In this document: piece by piece, positions 1 to 9,417 of the stretch | How the letters are laid out: every line of letters begins with the position of its first letter | Numbering within the stretch: the first letter of the stretch is position 1 | NCBI RefSeq assembly: GCF_900660745.1 | Contig: NZ_LR215048.1 | Span: 434,001 to 498,000, forward strand | Direction: 5' to 3' | DNA length: 64,000 bases | Source: Haploplasma axanthum | GTDB taxonomy: Bacteria; Bacillota_I; Bacilli_A; Acholeplasmatales; Acholeplasmataceae | Made by a program: the position numbers and the translations under genes | The notes under the pieces: generated by a model | Seen by the model: the letters and a program-made list of their open reading frames with translations, nothing else | Databases searched by the model: none | What the model was told of the DNA's origin: nothing

Positions 1-1
1 T

Positions 2-634
2 AAGTATTTAAACTACATGAAATATTATAATGAAATGTTTAAGTATATGTTTGAAGATGTTAATGGATATGGAACTGATTATGAATATTCAGAGGATAAT
101 TTATATAAACGTAAAAAAATTGCTTATGTATTCTATGGGGACCATGGATCAGCATTAAAAGCTAATGACATAAATACATTATTTAATAATGAGTTGAGTT
201 CATTAGAAATCCGCCAAAAGTTGTTACAAACAATGTCGTTTATATATGTTCCTGGTGAAAATACTGTTACTAAAGAAATTGATGGACATACTATAACATA
301 TCGTGAAGGACTTCTAAAGGGTGAACAAAATTTAGTTAGAGGACAAACAGACTTATATCGTACAATCGTTGATTTGTTTGGATTGCCAATTAAAGATAGT
401 GATTATTTATTTGGAGTCCATGGAATGAGTACTGAACCTACATATTCAATTGATAATAAAACATTGGATATTGTTACTGATGAATTCTTTGGAACTGTAA
501 GAAATAGTAATAGTTATATTATTTTTAATAATATTACTTTAGAAGAAATTGAAAGAATTAAACTTGCAATTATTAAACTTAAAAAGAATAGTGATATTGC
601 AATGAATAATAATATGTATAAAAGTTTCAAATAA
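2..634 (+). CDS. LTA synthase-like sulfatase, C-terminal part (5' truncated by window edge)
   Basis: The reading frame is open to the left edge, so the gene starts outside the window and the first in-frame ATG at 17 is probably internal. The visible 210 residues contain a YGDHGS segment. In lipoteichoic-acid synthase and other alkaline-phosphatase-superfamily proteins, the Asp-His of such a motif binds the catalytic metal. Family members are polytopic membrane proteins whose extracellular sulfatase domain transfers glycerol-phosphate from phosphatidylglycerol; only the end of that domain is seen here. A good terminator follows directly. LtaS versus another membrane sulfatase cannot be decided from this fragment. 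Confidence 0.7.
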   Translation, partial: KYLNYMKYYNEMFKYMFEDVNGYGTDYEYSEDNLYKRKKIAYVFYGDHGSALKANDINTLFNNELSSLEIRQKLLQTMSFIYVPGENTVTKEIDGHTITYREGLLKGEQNLVRGQTDLYRTIVDLFGLPIKDSDYLFGVHGMSTEPTYSIDNKTLDIVTDEFFGTVRNSNSYIIFNNITLEEIERIKLAIIKLKKNSDIAMNNNMYKSFK

Positions 635-636
635 TT

Positions 637-671
637 AAAAGGCTATAAATTAAAAAATATAGCCTTTTTTT
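637..671 (+). terminator. Rho-independent terminator after the sulfatase gene
   Basis: AAGGCTATA at 639-647 pairs with TATAGCCTT at 658-666 and is followed by a T run, just after the stop codon at 634. Confidence 0.85.
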
Positions 672-699
672 AAAGAAAAATTATAGAGGAGTATTTATT

Positions 700-1650
700 T
701 TGAAAAGTAGAACAAAGTATTTATTAACAGATGATGAAATAAAAAAGATTTATAGTAAATATTCTAGTGAATCAATTGATAAAATCAATGTTTTATCTAA
801 TGGTGAATTTAATTCAGTTTATTTAATAGAATCAAATGATCAAAAATATGTTTTGAAAGTTGGAACTAATCTTTTAATTGATGTAATGCCTCATGAAAAG
901 AATATGATAAGTAATGAAGTTTTTTGGTATAAAAAGATAAAAGAGCATACAAATATCAATATACCTGATATTTTGTATCATAATACAACAAAAGAGATTA
1001 TTAATGCTGATTATTTTATCATGTCATATATCAATGGAAATGAACTTGATATAGATAAACTAGAAACAACTAATAAATTAAATGCAATTAATGAAAAAAT
1101 GAAGATTATTGCGGATTTTCACAATATTAAATCTGATAAATTTGGATATATTACTGATAGACTATTTGAAAATTGGTATGATGCTATAAAAAATATGGTC
1201 ACTAATATCAAAGATAAGAGCTTATCTTTAGGTAAAGATATTTTTAATTCAAATAGACTTTTAGATTTTATAGAGATAAATAAAGAGGTTTTAATAAATG
1301 TTCAAAGTAGTGCAGTTTTCTTTGATTTGTGGGATTCAAACATTCTTATAGATGATAATGATTATTATGTTATCGATCCTGAAAGATGTTTTTATGGTGA
1401 TCCTATTTGTGACTTTGTTGCAACAGTATTTACACAAACGTTAGAAGAAGGTAGGGATTCTATTCTTTTATACAATCAATACAGTCAAAATAAAATAGAA
1501 ATAAATAATGAAACTGAAATAAGATATAAAGTAGCATTGGGGTATTTAGCATTGATTATGGAAGTTGAAAAGTATCTTAGATATGAAGAAGATCATGAAT
1601 TATATAAAAGAAATGATGGAATTTCAAAATGGTTATTTAGTTTGATTTGA
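700..1650 (+). CDS. APH/choline-kinase-fold phosphotransferase family protein
   Basis: A 316-residue protein with the layout of the aminoglycoside/choline/fructosamine kinase fold. It has an N-terminal glycine-rich ATP-binding segment (SNGEFNSVYLIE, about 28-39) with a following VLKVG lysine. A C-terminal catalytic loop has the form FDLWDSNIL (about 208-216), and a metal-binding IDPE motif follows. The usual HGD of the catalytic loop is FFD here: Asp and the downstream Asn are kept, but His is replaced by Phe. The start is TTG, set by AGAGGA at 685-690 with nine bases of spacing. The gene stands alone between two terminators. The substrate cannot be inferred; a small-molecule kinase or a resistance-like enzyme are both possible. 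Confidence 0.65.
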   Translation: MKSRTKYLLTDDEIKKIYSKYSSESIDKINVLSNGEFNSVYLIESNDQKYVLKVGTNLLIDVMPHEKNMISNEVFWYKKIKEHTNINIPDILYHNTTKEIINADYFIMSYINGNELDIDKLETTNKLNAINEKMKIIADFHNIKSDKFGYITDRLFENWYDAIKNMVTNIKDKSLSLGKDIFNSNRLLDFIEINKEVLINVQSSAVFFDLWDSNILIDDNDYYVIDPERCFYGDPICDFVATVFTQTLEEGRDSILLYNQYSQNKIEINNETEIRYKVALGYLALIMEVEKYLRYEEDHELYKRNDGISKWLFSLI

Positions 1651-1677
1651 AACAAGGAGTAATCCTTGTTTTTTTCT
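1651..1677 (+). terminator. Terminator of the kinase-like gene
   Basis: AACAAGGA/TCCTTGTT 8-bp stem (1651-1658 with 1663-1670), GTAA loop and a T tail, starting at the base after the TGA stop. Confidence 0.88.
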
Positions 1678-1678
1678 T

Positions 1679-1714
1679 TAAAAAAAGTGCTTTAGAATTT
1701 AATCTAAAACACTT
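1679..1714 (-). terminator. Terminator of lysS
   Basis: Read on the minus strand, a 12-bp stem with one G-U pair (1703-1714 with 1685-1696) and a six-base loop is followed by a T run. It lies immediately after the lysS stop and faces the terminator of the convergent gene. Confidence 0.85.
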
Positions 1715-1721
1715 ATGTTTA

Positions 1722-3206
1722 TTATCTATGTCTTGCGTGTGGGAATAAGATAACATCTCTAATATTTGGTGTGTTTGTTAATAACATAACTAGTCTATCA
1801 ATACCAATTCCTAGTCCACCAGTTGGAGGCATACCATATTCTAAAGCTTCAACGAAATCAGTATCCATTTCGGTTGCTTCATCATTTCCTAAATCTTTTT
1901 CTTTTAATTGAGCTTCAAAACGTTCTCTTTGATCGATTGGATCATTAAGTTCGCTAAAAGCATTCGCAAATTCTGCTCCGACAATGAATAATTCAAATCT
2001 TTCAGTGAAGCGTGGATCATTTTCATCTTTTTTAGCTAAAGGGCTGATATCAGTTGGATGTCCAAAAATCATTGTTGGTTGAATTAGTGTTTCTTCAACA
2101 TATTTTTCGAAGAATGCTTCGACAATATGACCATATTTGAAATGTTTTGGAACATCAATCTTATGTTCTTTAGCAAGTTTTTTTGCATCTTCTAATGAAT
2201 AGTCATTGAAGAAGTTAATACCAGTTTTTTCATTTATAGCATCAACCATATGAATTCTTTGCCATGGTTTTTGCATATGAACTATTTGTTCTTTAAATGT
2301 TATATCATATGTACCTAAAACATTGAATGTAACTGTTGATAAACAATCTTCAATTAAATTCATCATACCTTTCATATCTGAATAAGCAAGATAAGCTTCA
2401 ATTGTTGTAAATTCAGGATTATGTTTGTAACTAATTCCTTCGTTTCTAAATAAACGACCTATTTCATAAACTGCTTCAAGACCTCCAACGATTAAACGCT
2501 TTAAAGGTAACTCTGTCGCTATACGTAAGTAGAAGTCCATATCAAGTGTATTATGGTGCGTAACGAAAGGACGAGCAGCAGCACCACCAAGGATTGAGTG
2601 TAGTACAGGAGTTTCAACTTCAACAAATCCTTTAGAATCAAAATAATTTTGGATTGCTCTAATTATTCTTGGACGTAGTAATGCAATTCTTCTAGAATCT
2701 TCATTAACAATTAAATCTACATAACGACGACGTCTTGCTTCTTCAACATCTTGAAGTCCATGATATTTATCAGGTAGTGGGCGAAGAGCCTTTGTTAAGT
2801 GTGTAAATTTAGTTGCTTTAATTGTTAGTTCATCAGTTTTTGTTCTAAAAAGAACGCCATCAATACCAACAATATCTCCAAGATCTGCATGTTTATAAAC
2901 ATCATATTGTTCTTCCCCGATAGCATCCAATCTTACATATACTTGGATTTTTCCATCGCGGTCTTGAAGATGCATAAAACCAGCTTTACCTTGTCCACGT
3001 TTTAATACTATTCTTCCTGCAACAATTACAGGAACTTTCATTTCTTCTAATTGGTCATGATTGTATTTTGAATATTCACTTATTATATCAACAATTTTGT
3101 GAGTTCTATCAAAAGCCTTACCAAAAGGATTAATCCCTTTATCAGCTAATTCTTGGGCTTTTTGTCTACGAACTAATTGTTGTTCATTTAAATCTGTATC
3201 GTTCAT
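1722..3206 (-). CDS. lysS: Lysine--tRNA ligase (class II)
   Basis: Charges tRNA-Lys with lysine in the cytoplasm. The 494-residue length is typical of bacterial LysS. An N-terminal OB-fold anticodon-binding domain (about 55-150) is followed by the class II catalytic core. Motif 2 is recognisable in [14 protein letters not shown] and motif 3 in [14 protein letters not shown] near the C-terminus. The ATG start has a strong AGGAGGA site on the minus strand. It has its own promoter (3233-3241) and terminator, so it is a single-gene unit just downstream of the rqcP terminator. In Bacillus the same neighbourhood (tilS, hprT, ftsH, hslO, dus, lysS) is conserved in order. Confidence 0.97.
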   Translation of the reverse strand: MNDTDLNEQQLVRRQKAQELADKGINPFGKAFDRTHKIVDIISEYSKYNHDQLEEMKVPVIVAGRIVLKRGQGKAGFMHLQDRDGKIQVYVRLDAIGEEQYDVYKHADLGDIVGIDGVLFRTKTDELTIKATKFTHLTKALRPLPDKYHGLQDVEEARRRRYVDLIVNEDSRRIALLRPRIIRAIQNYFDSKGFVEVETPVLHSILGGAAARPFVTHHNTLDMDFYLRIATELPLKRLIVGGLEAVYEIGRLFRNEGISYKHNPEFTTIEAYLAYSDMKGMMNLIEDCLSTVTFNVLGTYDITFKEQIVHMQKPWQRIHMVDAINEKTGINFFNDYSLEDAKKLAKEHKIDVPKHFKYGHIVEAFFEKYVEETLIQPTMIFGHPTDISPLAKKDENDPRFTERFELFIVGAEFANAFSELNDPIDQRERFEAQLKEKDLGNDEATEMDTDFVEALEYGMPPTGGLGIGIDRLVMLLTNTPNIRDVILFPHARHR

Positions 3207-3232
3207 TAAAATTCCTCCTTAAAACATTAGTT

Positions 3233-3241
3233 ATTATATCA
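3233..3241 (-). promoter_or_regulatory. Extended -10 promoter of lysS
   Basis: TGATATAAT on the minus strand is a TGn-extended consensus -10, about 27 bases ahead of the lysS start. There is no convincing -35 box, and the upstream side is the T run of the rqcP terminator. Confidence 0.6.
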
Positions 3242-3261
3242 TATTTTAATTAAAAAAATAA

Positions 3262-3294
3262 GATAAAGAAAAGACAAAGGCAAAAACCTTTGTC
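3262..3294 (-). terminator. Terminator of the tilS-hpt-ftsH-rqcP operon
   Basis: Minus-strand stem GACAAAGG/CCTTTGTC (3287-3294 with 3273-3280), six-base loop, then a T-rich tail. The stem overlaps the rqcP stop codon. Confidence 0.82.
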
Positions 3295-3535
3295 ATAAAT
3301 ACTTTTCACTTATCAATTGGTACATTAATTCCTCTTTTTTAGAAGTTAAACTAGTAACTTTAACAATAATTTGTTTAGTTCCAAGGTTTAATGTAACAAT
3401 ATCATCAAGTTTTACTCTTGCAGATGGTTTTACTAATTTATCATTTATATATACTAATTCTTTAGTAGCAGCATCGTTAGCAATTTTTCTACGTTTTATT
3501 AATCTTGATGTTTTTAAAAATAAATCAATTCTCAT
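3293..3535 (-). CDS. rqcP: S4-domain RNA-binding protein RqcP (YabO/HSP15 family)
   Basis: An 80-residue basic protein that is almost entirely an S4 RNA-binding fold: [20 protein letters not shown] at the N-terminus and YINDKLVKPSARVKLDDIV in the middle. In Bacillus the homologue RqcP works with RqcH on stalled 50S subunits in ribosome-associated quality control, supporting C-terminal alanine tailing. Its ATG overlaps the ftsH stop codon by one base (TAATG), so it is probably translationally coupled. The yabO-tilS-hprT-ftsH neighbourhood of Bacillus supports the assignment. The protein ends at the operon terminator. Confidence 0.85.
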   Translation of the reverse strand: MRIDLFLKTSRLIKRRKIANDAATKELVYINDKLVKPSARVKLDDIVTLNLGTKQIIVKVTSLTSKKEELMYQLISEKYL

Positions 3536-5481
3536 TATTGTTCATCTTTTTTAATTTCTTCATTAACAGGTGTTACTGTTGCATCAATAATTGTTGTTTC
3601 AGTTTTATCATTTTCTTTTTCATACCATGATAGTTTACCTGTTGCAACTATTTCATCAATATCAGCTTTTGTTAATGTTTCAACTTTGATTAAGTAATCA
3701 GCAATAGTATCTAATAATTGTTTGTTTTCTTTTAGAATTGTTCTTGCTTCTTCAAGACAAGAAGTAATAATTTTTCTAACTTCATTATCAATTTCATGAG
3801 CTACTTGGTCTGAGAAATTCTTTTCGTTAAAGTAATCTCTTCCTAAGAACACATTTTGTCCACGGTTTTCATATTGGATTGGTCCTAAATCACTCATTCC
3901 ATATTCTGTAACCATTGCTCTTGCTATTTTAGTCGCCATTTCAAAGTCATTATATGCACCAGTAGTGATTGAATTAAATTCAATTTCTTCAGCAACACGT
4001 CCACCAAGATAACCAGTGATTGTTTGAACTAATGAATCTTTCGTTTGTAAGAATGTTTCTTCAGCGGGCATCATTAAGTTATAACCACCAGCACGACCTC
4101 TAGGAATAATAGTTACTTTTTGAACAACGTTAGCATGTTCAAGTTTGATACCAATTACAGCATGTCCAGCTTCATGATAAGCAACAACACGTTTTTCACG
4201 TTCATTGTATTTACGACTTTTCTTAGCAGGTCCCATACGAACACGGTCCATTGCTTCATCTAAATCTTTTTCATGAATAACACGACGATTACCTCTTGCA
4301 GCAAGTAATGCAGCTTCATTAAGTAAGTTTTCAATATCTGCTCCTGAGAATCCTGGAATTCTTTGAGCTAATAATTTAAAGTTTACATCACTATCAATTT
4401 TTTTATTACGAGCGTGAATATGTAAAATTGCTTCACGTTCTCTAATATCAGGTAAATCAATAATTATTTGACGGTCAAAACGTCCTGGACGAAGAAGTGC
4501 AGGATCTAAAACGTCAGATCTATTTGTTGCAGCAATAATAATAATACCTTGGTTTGTTGAGAAACCATCCATTTCTACTAGTAATTGATTAAGTGTTTGT
4601 TCACGTTCATCGTGTCCCCCACCTAAACCAGCACCTCTTTGGCGTCCAACAGCATCGATTTCATCAATAAAGATAATACATGGTGAATTTTCTTTCGCTG
4701 TTTTAAATAAATCACGAACACGAGAAGCACCAACACCGACAAACATTTCCACGAAGTCAGAACCAGAAATTGAGAAGAATGGAACATCAGCTTCACCAGC
4801 AACGGCTCTTGCTAATAAAGTCTTACCAGTACCTGGAGGACCAACAAGAAGAACACCTTTTGGAATTCTAGCTCCAATTTCATTATATTTTTTAGGATTC
4901 TTTAAGAAGTCGACAACTTCTGCAAGTTCCTCTTTTTCTTCAATTGAACCAGCGACATCATTAAATGTAACTGATTTATTTCTTGAAAGTTTTGCTCTAT
5001 TTTTACCAAAGTCAAATGCTTTGTTATTACTATTAGAAGCATTTCTAAATATGAATATAAAGAATATAACTGCTAAGATTAATGGTAATATGCTAAAGAA
5101 TATTGACCAAAAGTTTATTCCTGATGGAATATGGACAATACCATTAGTATCCATAATAACTAAAAGATCTTTTGCATCTTCATAAGCAATTGTTGCAGTA
5201 TAATTAAAAGTTTGTAAATTATTTGCAGTCTTATACGTTTCAGTTACTCTACCAGTAATGATATAAAAGTTTGTATCATTACTTTTTGTCATTTCATATG
5301 TTTCAATTCCACCAGTAGTTACTGCTTCAGTAAGCTCATTATGTGTTAAAGCCACTGGTTTGTTAAGTGTATTTCTTACGAAATAGAAAACACCGAAAAT
5401 TATTAAAATGGAAATAATAATCACTAAATAGTCAGGTCTTCTTTTTGTTACTGGTTTTTTAGTTTGATTATTCAACGCCAT
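3535..5481 (-). CDS. ftsH: ATP-dependent zinc metalloprotease FtsH
   Basis: Membrane-anchored AAA+ protease that degrades unassembled membrane proteins and short-lived regulators. Two N-terminal membrane segments (about 20-36 and 125-148) flank an extracytoplasmic domain. The AAA module follows, with Walker A GPPGTGKT (near 214), Walker [12 protein letters not shown], and a second region of homology ending in RPGRFDRQI. The zinc protease motif HEAGH is present. About 648 residues is the usual length. The start is ambiguous: GTG 5484, ATG 5481 and TTG 5475 are in frame behind AGGAG at 5486-5490. ATG is given here although its spacing of four bases is short. It lies between hpt and rqcP in one operon. 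Confidence 0.96.
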   Translation of the reverse strand: MALNNQTKKPVTKRRPDYLVIIISILIIFGVFYFVRNTLNKPVALTHNELTEAVTTGGIETYEMTKSNDTNFYIITGRVTETYKTANNLQTFNYTATIAYEDAKDLLVIMDTNGIVHIPSGINFWSIFFSILPLILAVIFFIFIFRNASNSNNKAFDFGKNRAKLSRNKSVTFNDVAGSIEEKEELAEVVDFLKNPKKYNEIGARIPKGVLLVGPPGTGKTLLARAVAGEADVPFFSISGSDFVEMFVGVGASRVRDLFKTAKENSPCIIFIDEIDAVGRQRGAGLGGGHDEREQTLNQLLVEMDGFSTNQGIIIIAATNRSDVLDPALLRPGRFDRQIIIDLPDIREREAILHIHARNKKIDSDVNFKLLAQRIPGFSGADIENLLNEAALLAARGNRRVIHEKDLDEAMDRVRMGPAKKSRKYNEREKRVVAYHEAGHAVIGIKLEHANVVQKVTIIPRGRAGGYNLMMPAEETFLQTKDSLVQTITGYLGGRVAEEIEFNSITTGAYNDFEMATKIARAMVTEYGMSDLGPIQYENRGQNVFLGRDYFNEKNFSDQVAHEIDNEVRKIITSCLEEARTILKENKQLLDTIADYLIKVETLTKADIDEIVATGKLSWYEKENDKTETTIIDATVTPVNEEIKKDEQ

Positions 5482-5492
5482 CACTCTCCTTC

Positions 5493-6026
5493 TTATTTAT
5501 CATAAAATTCTTTTTTTAATACACCAATATATGGTAAATTTCTATATTTTTGTTGGAAATCAAGTCCATAACCTAAAACGAATTTATTTGGAATAGTAAA
5601 CCCAACATATTCAGCTTTTAAGTTGTTATTATCTTTTTTATCAAGTAGTGAAACTACTTTGATTGATTTAGCACCACGAGTTTCAAATAGTTTTTTAACT
5701 GCTTTAATTGTTTGACCGGTATCAATGATATCTTCAACAAGCAAGATATCGCGATCTTTAATTGGTACTTCTAAATCATACTTAATTTGTATCTCATTAG
5801 AAGAAGCAGTACCACCATGATAACTACTCACAATCATATATTGAACTTCCAACGGTAATTCAATATGTTTTGCTAAATCAGATAGAAATGGTATGCACCC
5901 TTTTAAAAGTCCAACTAAAACTAAATCTTTATTTTCATAATCTTTAGTTATTTCACTACCTAATCTTTTACACGCTTCAGCAATTTGTTTCTCACTTACT
6001 AATATTTCTTCAATAACGTTGTTCAT
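5493..6026 (-). CDS. hpt: Hypoxanthine phosphoribosyltransferase
   Basis: Salvages hypoxanthine and guanine to IMP and GMP using PRPP. The 177-residue protein carries the PRPP-binding loop LLVEDIIDTGQTI (about 94-106), the defining motif of type I phosphoribosyltransferases. It also has the short conserved loop LVGLLKG near residue 37. The gene overlaps the 3' end of tilS by 17 bases and precedes ftsH, the classic tilS-hprT-ftsH arrangement. In Bacillus and Listeria TilS and HprT also interact at the ftsH promoter; whether that holds here cannot be read from sequence. Confidence 0.95.
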   Translation of the reverse strand: MNNVIEEILVSEKQIAEACKRLGSEITKDYENKDLVLVGLLKGCIPFLSDLAKHIELPLEVQYMIVSSYHGGTASSNEIQIKYDLEVPIKDRDILLVEDIIDTGQTIKAVKKLFETRGAKSIKVVSLLDKKDNNNLKAEYVGFTIPNKFVLGYGLDFQQKYRNLPYIGVLKKEFYDK

Positions 6027-7302
6027 TTTTACCTTTCTCCCATAAAAATTGTAGTTGTTTTTCTGAACCTAGAGTTTCATTAATATAGATATTAGAAACC
6101 CATAAAATAATATCATTGCTATCAGTGATTAACCAAAGTTTATCTCGTTCATATTTTGGAAGTTTTAAGTCTATAAGATAGTCTTTCAACTTTTTTCTTC
6201 CATATTTAAACGAAAGAGTATCGCCTGGTTTTCGAGTTCTCGCACGCAATGGCAATGATAATTTATTATAACATATTTTTACTGTTTCATTATCTATATT
6301 ACTAGGATTATTAAAAAATGTGATTTTTTCCATATTTGGCAAAATATTTAAAGAATCATTTAATGTAATGTCAAAAACATTCTTAGTTTGATTTTTTTTA
6401 ATAAAAGCTTCGTTATAAGCCTTTATAAAAGTATATTTATTCTCTAAAGTGTATTCTTGATTTGGAGAATCATTTAGTAACATACATCTAATTTTATCGA
6501 TTGTTTCGAATGTCGTTTCAAGATTATCTTGTTCAAATAGGATAGCAATCATTTCTTTTTGAATAACTACATCTAATTTTTTAAAATTTTCGATATTAAT
6601 GGAGTTATTATGAAGTTCTTTTAAAGCTTGATTTTTTATGTATGATGCTGCATCTTTTAGTTGAGTATGAAAGTTATAAACTTTTTTTAAAAACTGTTGA
6701 TTTTCCTGTTTCAAAATTGGAATTACAGTATGACGATATCTATTTCTCAAATAGTTATCAGAGTAATTTGATTCGTCAGTAAAATAAGGAATTTTATGTA
6801 ATAGTGCATAGTCAATAATTGTCTTTTTATCAATATTTAGTAAAGGTCTAATATAAGTTATTTCGTCTTTAACGTAAAGTGGCTGAATACCTGAGTAACC
6901 ATATAGATTGCTACCTCTAGTCATTTTGATTAAAATTGTTTCAGCTAAATCATCTAAGTGATGTGCTGTAGCAATGTAACTAGTTTTATATTTTTTAGCA
7001 ATCATTCTTAATTTTTCATAGCGTAAGTCCCTTGCCTCACTTTGAAAATTGCCTTCATTAATGTTAATGCTGAAAATATGATAAATAAGATTGTTGTTTT
7101 TAGAGAAATTGATAATTAGATCTTGATCACGTTCATTTGTTTTTCTAGTATTATGGTTAAAATGAACTACAATTGGTTTGTATTTTTCAGTAATTAAAAT
7201 ATTCAATAATACCATTGAGTCAATTCCGCCACTAACTGCTACGATGATTGGAATCTTTTTATCAATCTTAAAGGATGATAATAGATTAGTAATATTTAAC
7301 AT
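6010..7302 (-). CDS. tilS: tRNA(Ile)-lysidine synthase
   Basis: Modifies C34 of the tRNA-Ile CAU anticodon to lysidine, which is essential for reading AUA codons. The N-terminal PP-loop ATPase motif VAVSGGIDS lies at about 21-29, followed by HFNHNTRK and AHHLDDLAET, both typical of TilS. The C-terminal third (from about 345, LPLRARTRKPGD) is the TilS C-terminal domain. Length 430 is normal. It is the first gene of the minus-strand operon and is read from an extended -10 promoter that overlaps the divergent maf promoter region. Confidence 0.95.
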   Translation of the reverse strand: MLNITNLLSSFKIDKKIPIIVAVSGGIDSMVLLNILITEKYKPIVVHFNHNTRKTNERDQDLIINFSKNNNLIYHIFSININEGNFQSEARDLRYEKLRMIAKKYKTSYIATAHHLDDLAETILIKMTRGSNLYGYSGIQPLYVKDEITYIRPLLNIDKKTIIDYALLHKIPYFTDESNYSDNYLRNRYRHTVIPILKQENQQFLKKVYNFHTQLKDAASYIKNQALKELHNNSINIENFKKLDVVIQKEMIAILFEQDNLETTFETIDKIRCMLLNDSPNQEYTLENKYTFIKAYNEAFIKKNQTKNVFDITLNDSLNILPNMEKITFFNNPSNIDNETVKICYNKLSLPLRARTRKPGDTLSFKYGRKKLKDYLIDLKLPKYERDKLWLITDSNDIILWVSNIYINETLGSEKQLQFLWEKGKNEQRY

Positions 7303-7325
7303 AGAAAAGCCTCCTATTCATACTA

Positions 7326-7334
7326 ATTATAACA
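7326..7334 (-). promoter_or_regulatory. Extended -10 promoter of the tilS operon
   Basis: TGTTATAAT on the minus strand, a perfect TGn-extended -10, 24 bases from the tilS ATG. Its upstream side shares DNA with the maf -35 box at 7345. Confidence 0.7.
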
Positions 7335-7344
7335 TAAAAGATAT

Positions 7345-7373
7345 TTGACATTAATAGTAAAAAGTACTACAAT
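7345..7373 (+). promoter_or_regulatory. Sigma-A promoter of maf
   Basis: TTGACA at 7345-7350, 17-base spacer, TACAAT at 7368-7373. This is a near-consensus housekeeping promoter 35 bases before the maf ATG. Confidence 0.82.
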
Positions 7374-7407
7374 CAAAGGGAAGAAAACCAAAAAGGGGAA
7401 ATGATTA

Positions 7408-7965
7408 ATGATAATACTTGCTAGTAATTCAGTTAGAAGAATTGAACTTTTGAAAGATGCCGGTGTTGATTTTAAAGTTATTCCAAGTAATGTGGTCGAA
7501 GTAATTGATGAAAAGTTAAAACCAGAAGATAATGCCATGAACTTAGCATTTTTAAAGGCGAATGATGTTTTTAACAGAAATCCTGGTGATTTAGTTATAG
7601 CAGCTGATACAATAGTTACATTGAATAATAGAATTTTTGGTAAACCAAAGGATGAAGAAGAAGCATTTGAGATGTTAAAGACATTGTCAAATAAAAGACA
7701 TGAAGTAATCACTGGTGTTGCTATTTTATATAGAGATCGAAAAGATGTTTTTTATTCAAAATCAACTGTTAAATTTAAAGATTTAACGGATGAACAAATT
7801 AATGATTATATTGCTACTAAAGAACCATTTGGTAAAGCAGGAGCATATGCTATTCAAGGAATTGGAAAGAGCATTGTAGATACATTTGAAGGTGACTTTT
7901 TTACAATAGTAGGATTGCCACTTAAAGATGTTTTAAAGCGAATAAAAGAAATTGAGGCCATTTAA
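7408..7965 (+). CDS. maf: Maf-family nucleoside triphosphate pyrophosphatase
   Basis: House-cleaning enzyme that hydrolyses non-canonical or modified NTPs (dTTP/UTP-type activity in the Maf family) to monophosphates. The 185-residue protein starts with the diagnostic MIILASNSVRRIELLKDAG. It keeps the family's acidic residues and the segment VIAADTIVTLNNRIFGKPKD (about 68-87), with GKAGAYAIQGIG near 150. The start is set by AAAGGGGAAA upstream of ATG. It is transcribed divergently from tilS and is followed by a weak terminator. The link to septum inhibition seen in Bacillus is family knowledge only. Confidence 0.93.
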   Translation: MIILASNSVRRIELLKDAGVDFKVIPSNVVEVIDEKLKPEDNAMNLAFLKANDVFNRNPGDLVIAADTIVTLNNRIFGKPKDEEEAFEMLKTLSNKRHEVITGVAILYRDRKDVFYSKSTVKFKDLTDEQINDYIATKEPFGKAGAYAIQGIGKSIVDTFEGDFFTIVGLPLKDVLKRIKEIEAI

Positions 7966-7982
7966 ATAATGGTTCTTTTTTT
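7956..7982 (+). terminator. Weak terminator after maf
   Basis: GCCATT/AATGGT short stem that includes the maf stop codon in its loop, followed by TCTTTTTTT. The stem is short with a G-U closing pair. Confidence 0.5.
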
Positions 7983-8039
7983 GTGTTTTTAAAAAAATAT
8001 GTTAGAATAAGAAGCAATTAAAAAAATATGAGGTAATTT

Positions 8040-8474
8040 ATGATAAGAAAAATGAATAAAAAAGATATTCCAAATATTTTGAATTTATGGTTAGAAACAA
8101 ACCTTGAAGCACATAGTTTTATTGATAATGCGTATTTTGTTAGCAATGTTAATAATGTTAAAGAAGAATTATCAGATGCAATAGTCTATGTCTATGAAGA
8201 AAATGAAGAAATTATTGGATTTATTGGTTTAGAAGATAATTACATCGCTGGAATATTTATTGATAGTAAGTATCAAGGAAAGGGAATTGGTAATGAACTT
8301 TTATCAAAAGTTAAAGAAATTGATGAAAATTTAACTTTAAAAGTTTATGCTAAAAATGAAAAAGCCCTTAATTTTTATAAGAAACAAGGTTTTATTATTG
8401 TTCATGAAGTATTAGATGAAGTTAATAATGAAAAAGAACTAGTAATGGTTTATACAACAAAAAAACAGGCTTAG
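8040..8474 (+). CDS. GNAT-family N-acetyltransferase
   Basis: A 144-residue single-domain acetyltransferase that would use acetyl-CoA. The pyrophosphate-binding motif A is YQGKGIGNELL (about 79-89). Motif B follows as LKVYAKNEKALNFYKKQGF (about 100-118). These fit the small YjaB/PhnO-like branch of the superfamily, whose substrates vary. AGGTAA lies just upstream of the ATG. The coding sequence runs into the terminator shared with hslO. The acceptor substrate is not predictable. Confidence 0.85.
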   Translation: MIRKMNKKDIPNILNLWLETNLEAHSFIDNAYFVSNVNNVKEELSDAIVYVYEENEEIIGFIGLEDNYIAGIFIDSKYQGKGIGNELLSKVKEIDENLTLKVYAKNEKALNFYKKQGFIIVHEVLDEVNNEKELVMVYTTKKQA

Positions 8475-8490
8475 ACCTGTTTTATTTTTG
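8461..8490. terminator. Bidirectional terminator between the GNAT gene and hslO
   Basis: AAAAACAGG (8461-8469) pairs with CCTGTTTT (8476-8483). Both strands have a T run after the stem, and the stop codons of both convergent genes lie inside the structure. Confidence 0.82.
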
Positions 8491-9351
8491 ATTTTCTCTA
8501 ATTTTTAATAAATCATTTTTATCAAAATGATATTTTTTCTTACAAAAGTGACAAACAACTTCAATTCCATTATCTTCAATTAGTTCATTCATTGTAGCAT
8601 TATCAAGTGCTGATAGTGAACGAGCAAAACCATCTTTCGAACAATGACATTTATAATGTAAATCTTTAATGTCTAAAACTTTTTCAGTTTTATTAGCAAT
8701 TGCTGAAACTAGTGATTCTAAAGACTTTTGTTCATCAAACCATCTACTTACTGGACCAATATCATAAATAGTTCTTTCTAATTGACTAATTGTTTCATCT
8801 GATGCACCTGGCATTACTTGAACAATAAATCCACCAGCTGATCTAACTGTTTGATCATTTTCAACTAAAACACCAAGTGAAACAGCAGTAGGTGTTTGTT
8901 CACTAACAACGAAGTAATTTGCAAAGTCTTCGGCAATTTCACCAGTTTTTAATTCTGATGAAGATGTAAACATACTTCTCATGTTTAAGTCTTTTGTAAC
9001 GTGTAAGAATCCATTACCGACTGCGGCACCAACATCAAGTTTTCCTTTTACTTCACTTCTAATATAAACATGAGGGTTAATAATATCTCCTCTAACTTCA
9101 CCATTTCCACATGTGTCAACTAGCATTGTTCCGATTGGACCATTGCCTTTTATTTGTAATGTTAATTTTTCTTCATCTTTATACATAAGTCCCATCATTG
9201 CAGAAACTGTTAAAAAACGTCCAAAAGCTGCGGTAGCAGTTGGCCATGTATCATGTATTACTCTTGCCTCATTGACAAGATTTGTTGTTTTTGATGCATA
9301 TATTCTAATTTCACTGTTATATGCGGTTGCTATAATTGCGTAATCTTTCAT
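8482..9351 (-). CDS. hslO: Redox-regulated chaperone Hsp33
   Basis: A holdase activated by oxidative unfolding stress. The 289-residue protein has the Hsp33 N-terminal domain. Its C-terminal redox switch keeps all four zinc cysteines: C235-x-C237 (CHC) and C267-x2-C270 (CHFC). In the family, disulfide formation releases the zinc and exposes the client-binding surface. The gene has its own extended -10 promoter and is divergent from dusB, as in the Bacillus yacC-yacF neighbourhood. Confidence 0.95.
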   Translation of the reverse strand: MKDYAIIATAYNSEIRIYASKTTNLVNEARVIHDTWPTATAAFGRFLTVSAMMGLMYKDEEKLTLQIKGNGPIGTMLVDTCGNGEVRGDIINPHVYIRSEVKGKLDVGAAVGNGFLHVTKDLNMRSMFTSSSELKTGEIAEDFANYFVVSEQTPTAVSLGVLVENDQTVRSAGGFIVQVMPGASDETISQLERTIYDIGPVSRWFDEQKSLESLVSAIANKTEKVLDIKDLHYKCHCSKDGFARSLSALDNATMNELIEDNGIEVVCHFCKKKYHFDKNDLLKIRENQK

Positions 9352-9369
9352 TATTCCACCTCATCATTT

Positions 9370-9378
9370 ATTTTAACA
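9370..9378 (-). promoter_or_regulatory. Extended -10 promoter of hslO
   Basis: TGTTAAAAT on the minus strand, about 20 bases before the start. A TTGTAT lies upstream with a 19-base gap. Confidence 0.55.
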
Positions 9379-9392
9379 TGAATGAAAAGATA

Positions 9393-9401
9393 TGATACAA
9401 T
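9393..9401 (+). promoter_or_regulatory. Extended -10 promoter of dusB
   Basis: TGATACAAT on the plus strand, 16 bases before the chosen ATG. It predicts a very short 5' leader beginning near the GGTGAT ribosome binding site. Confidence 0.6.
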
Positions 9402-9417
9402 AAATGCGGTGATAAAT

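Noticed and set aside
7323-7712. Minus-strand reading frame across the start of maf
   Set aside because: It lies antisense to a clear Maf protein and covers the divergent promoters.
9382-9417. Longer N-terminus for dusB from the ATG at 9382
   Set aside because: The extension contains the -10 box and is not part of the DusB family N-terminus.
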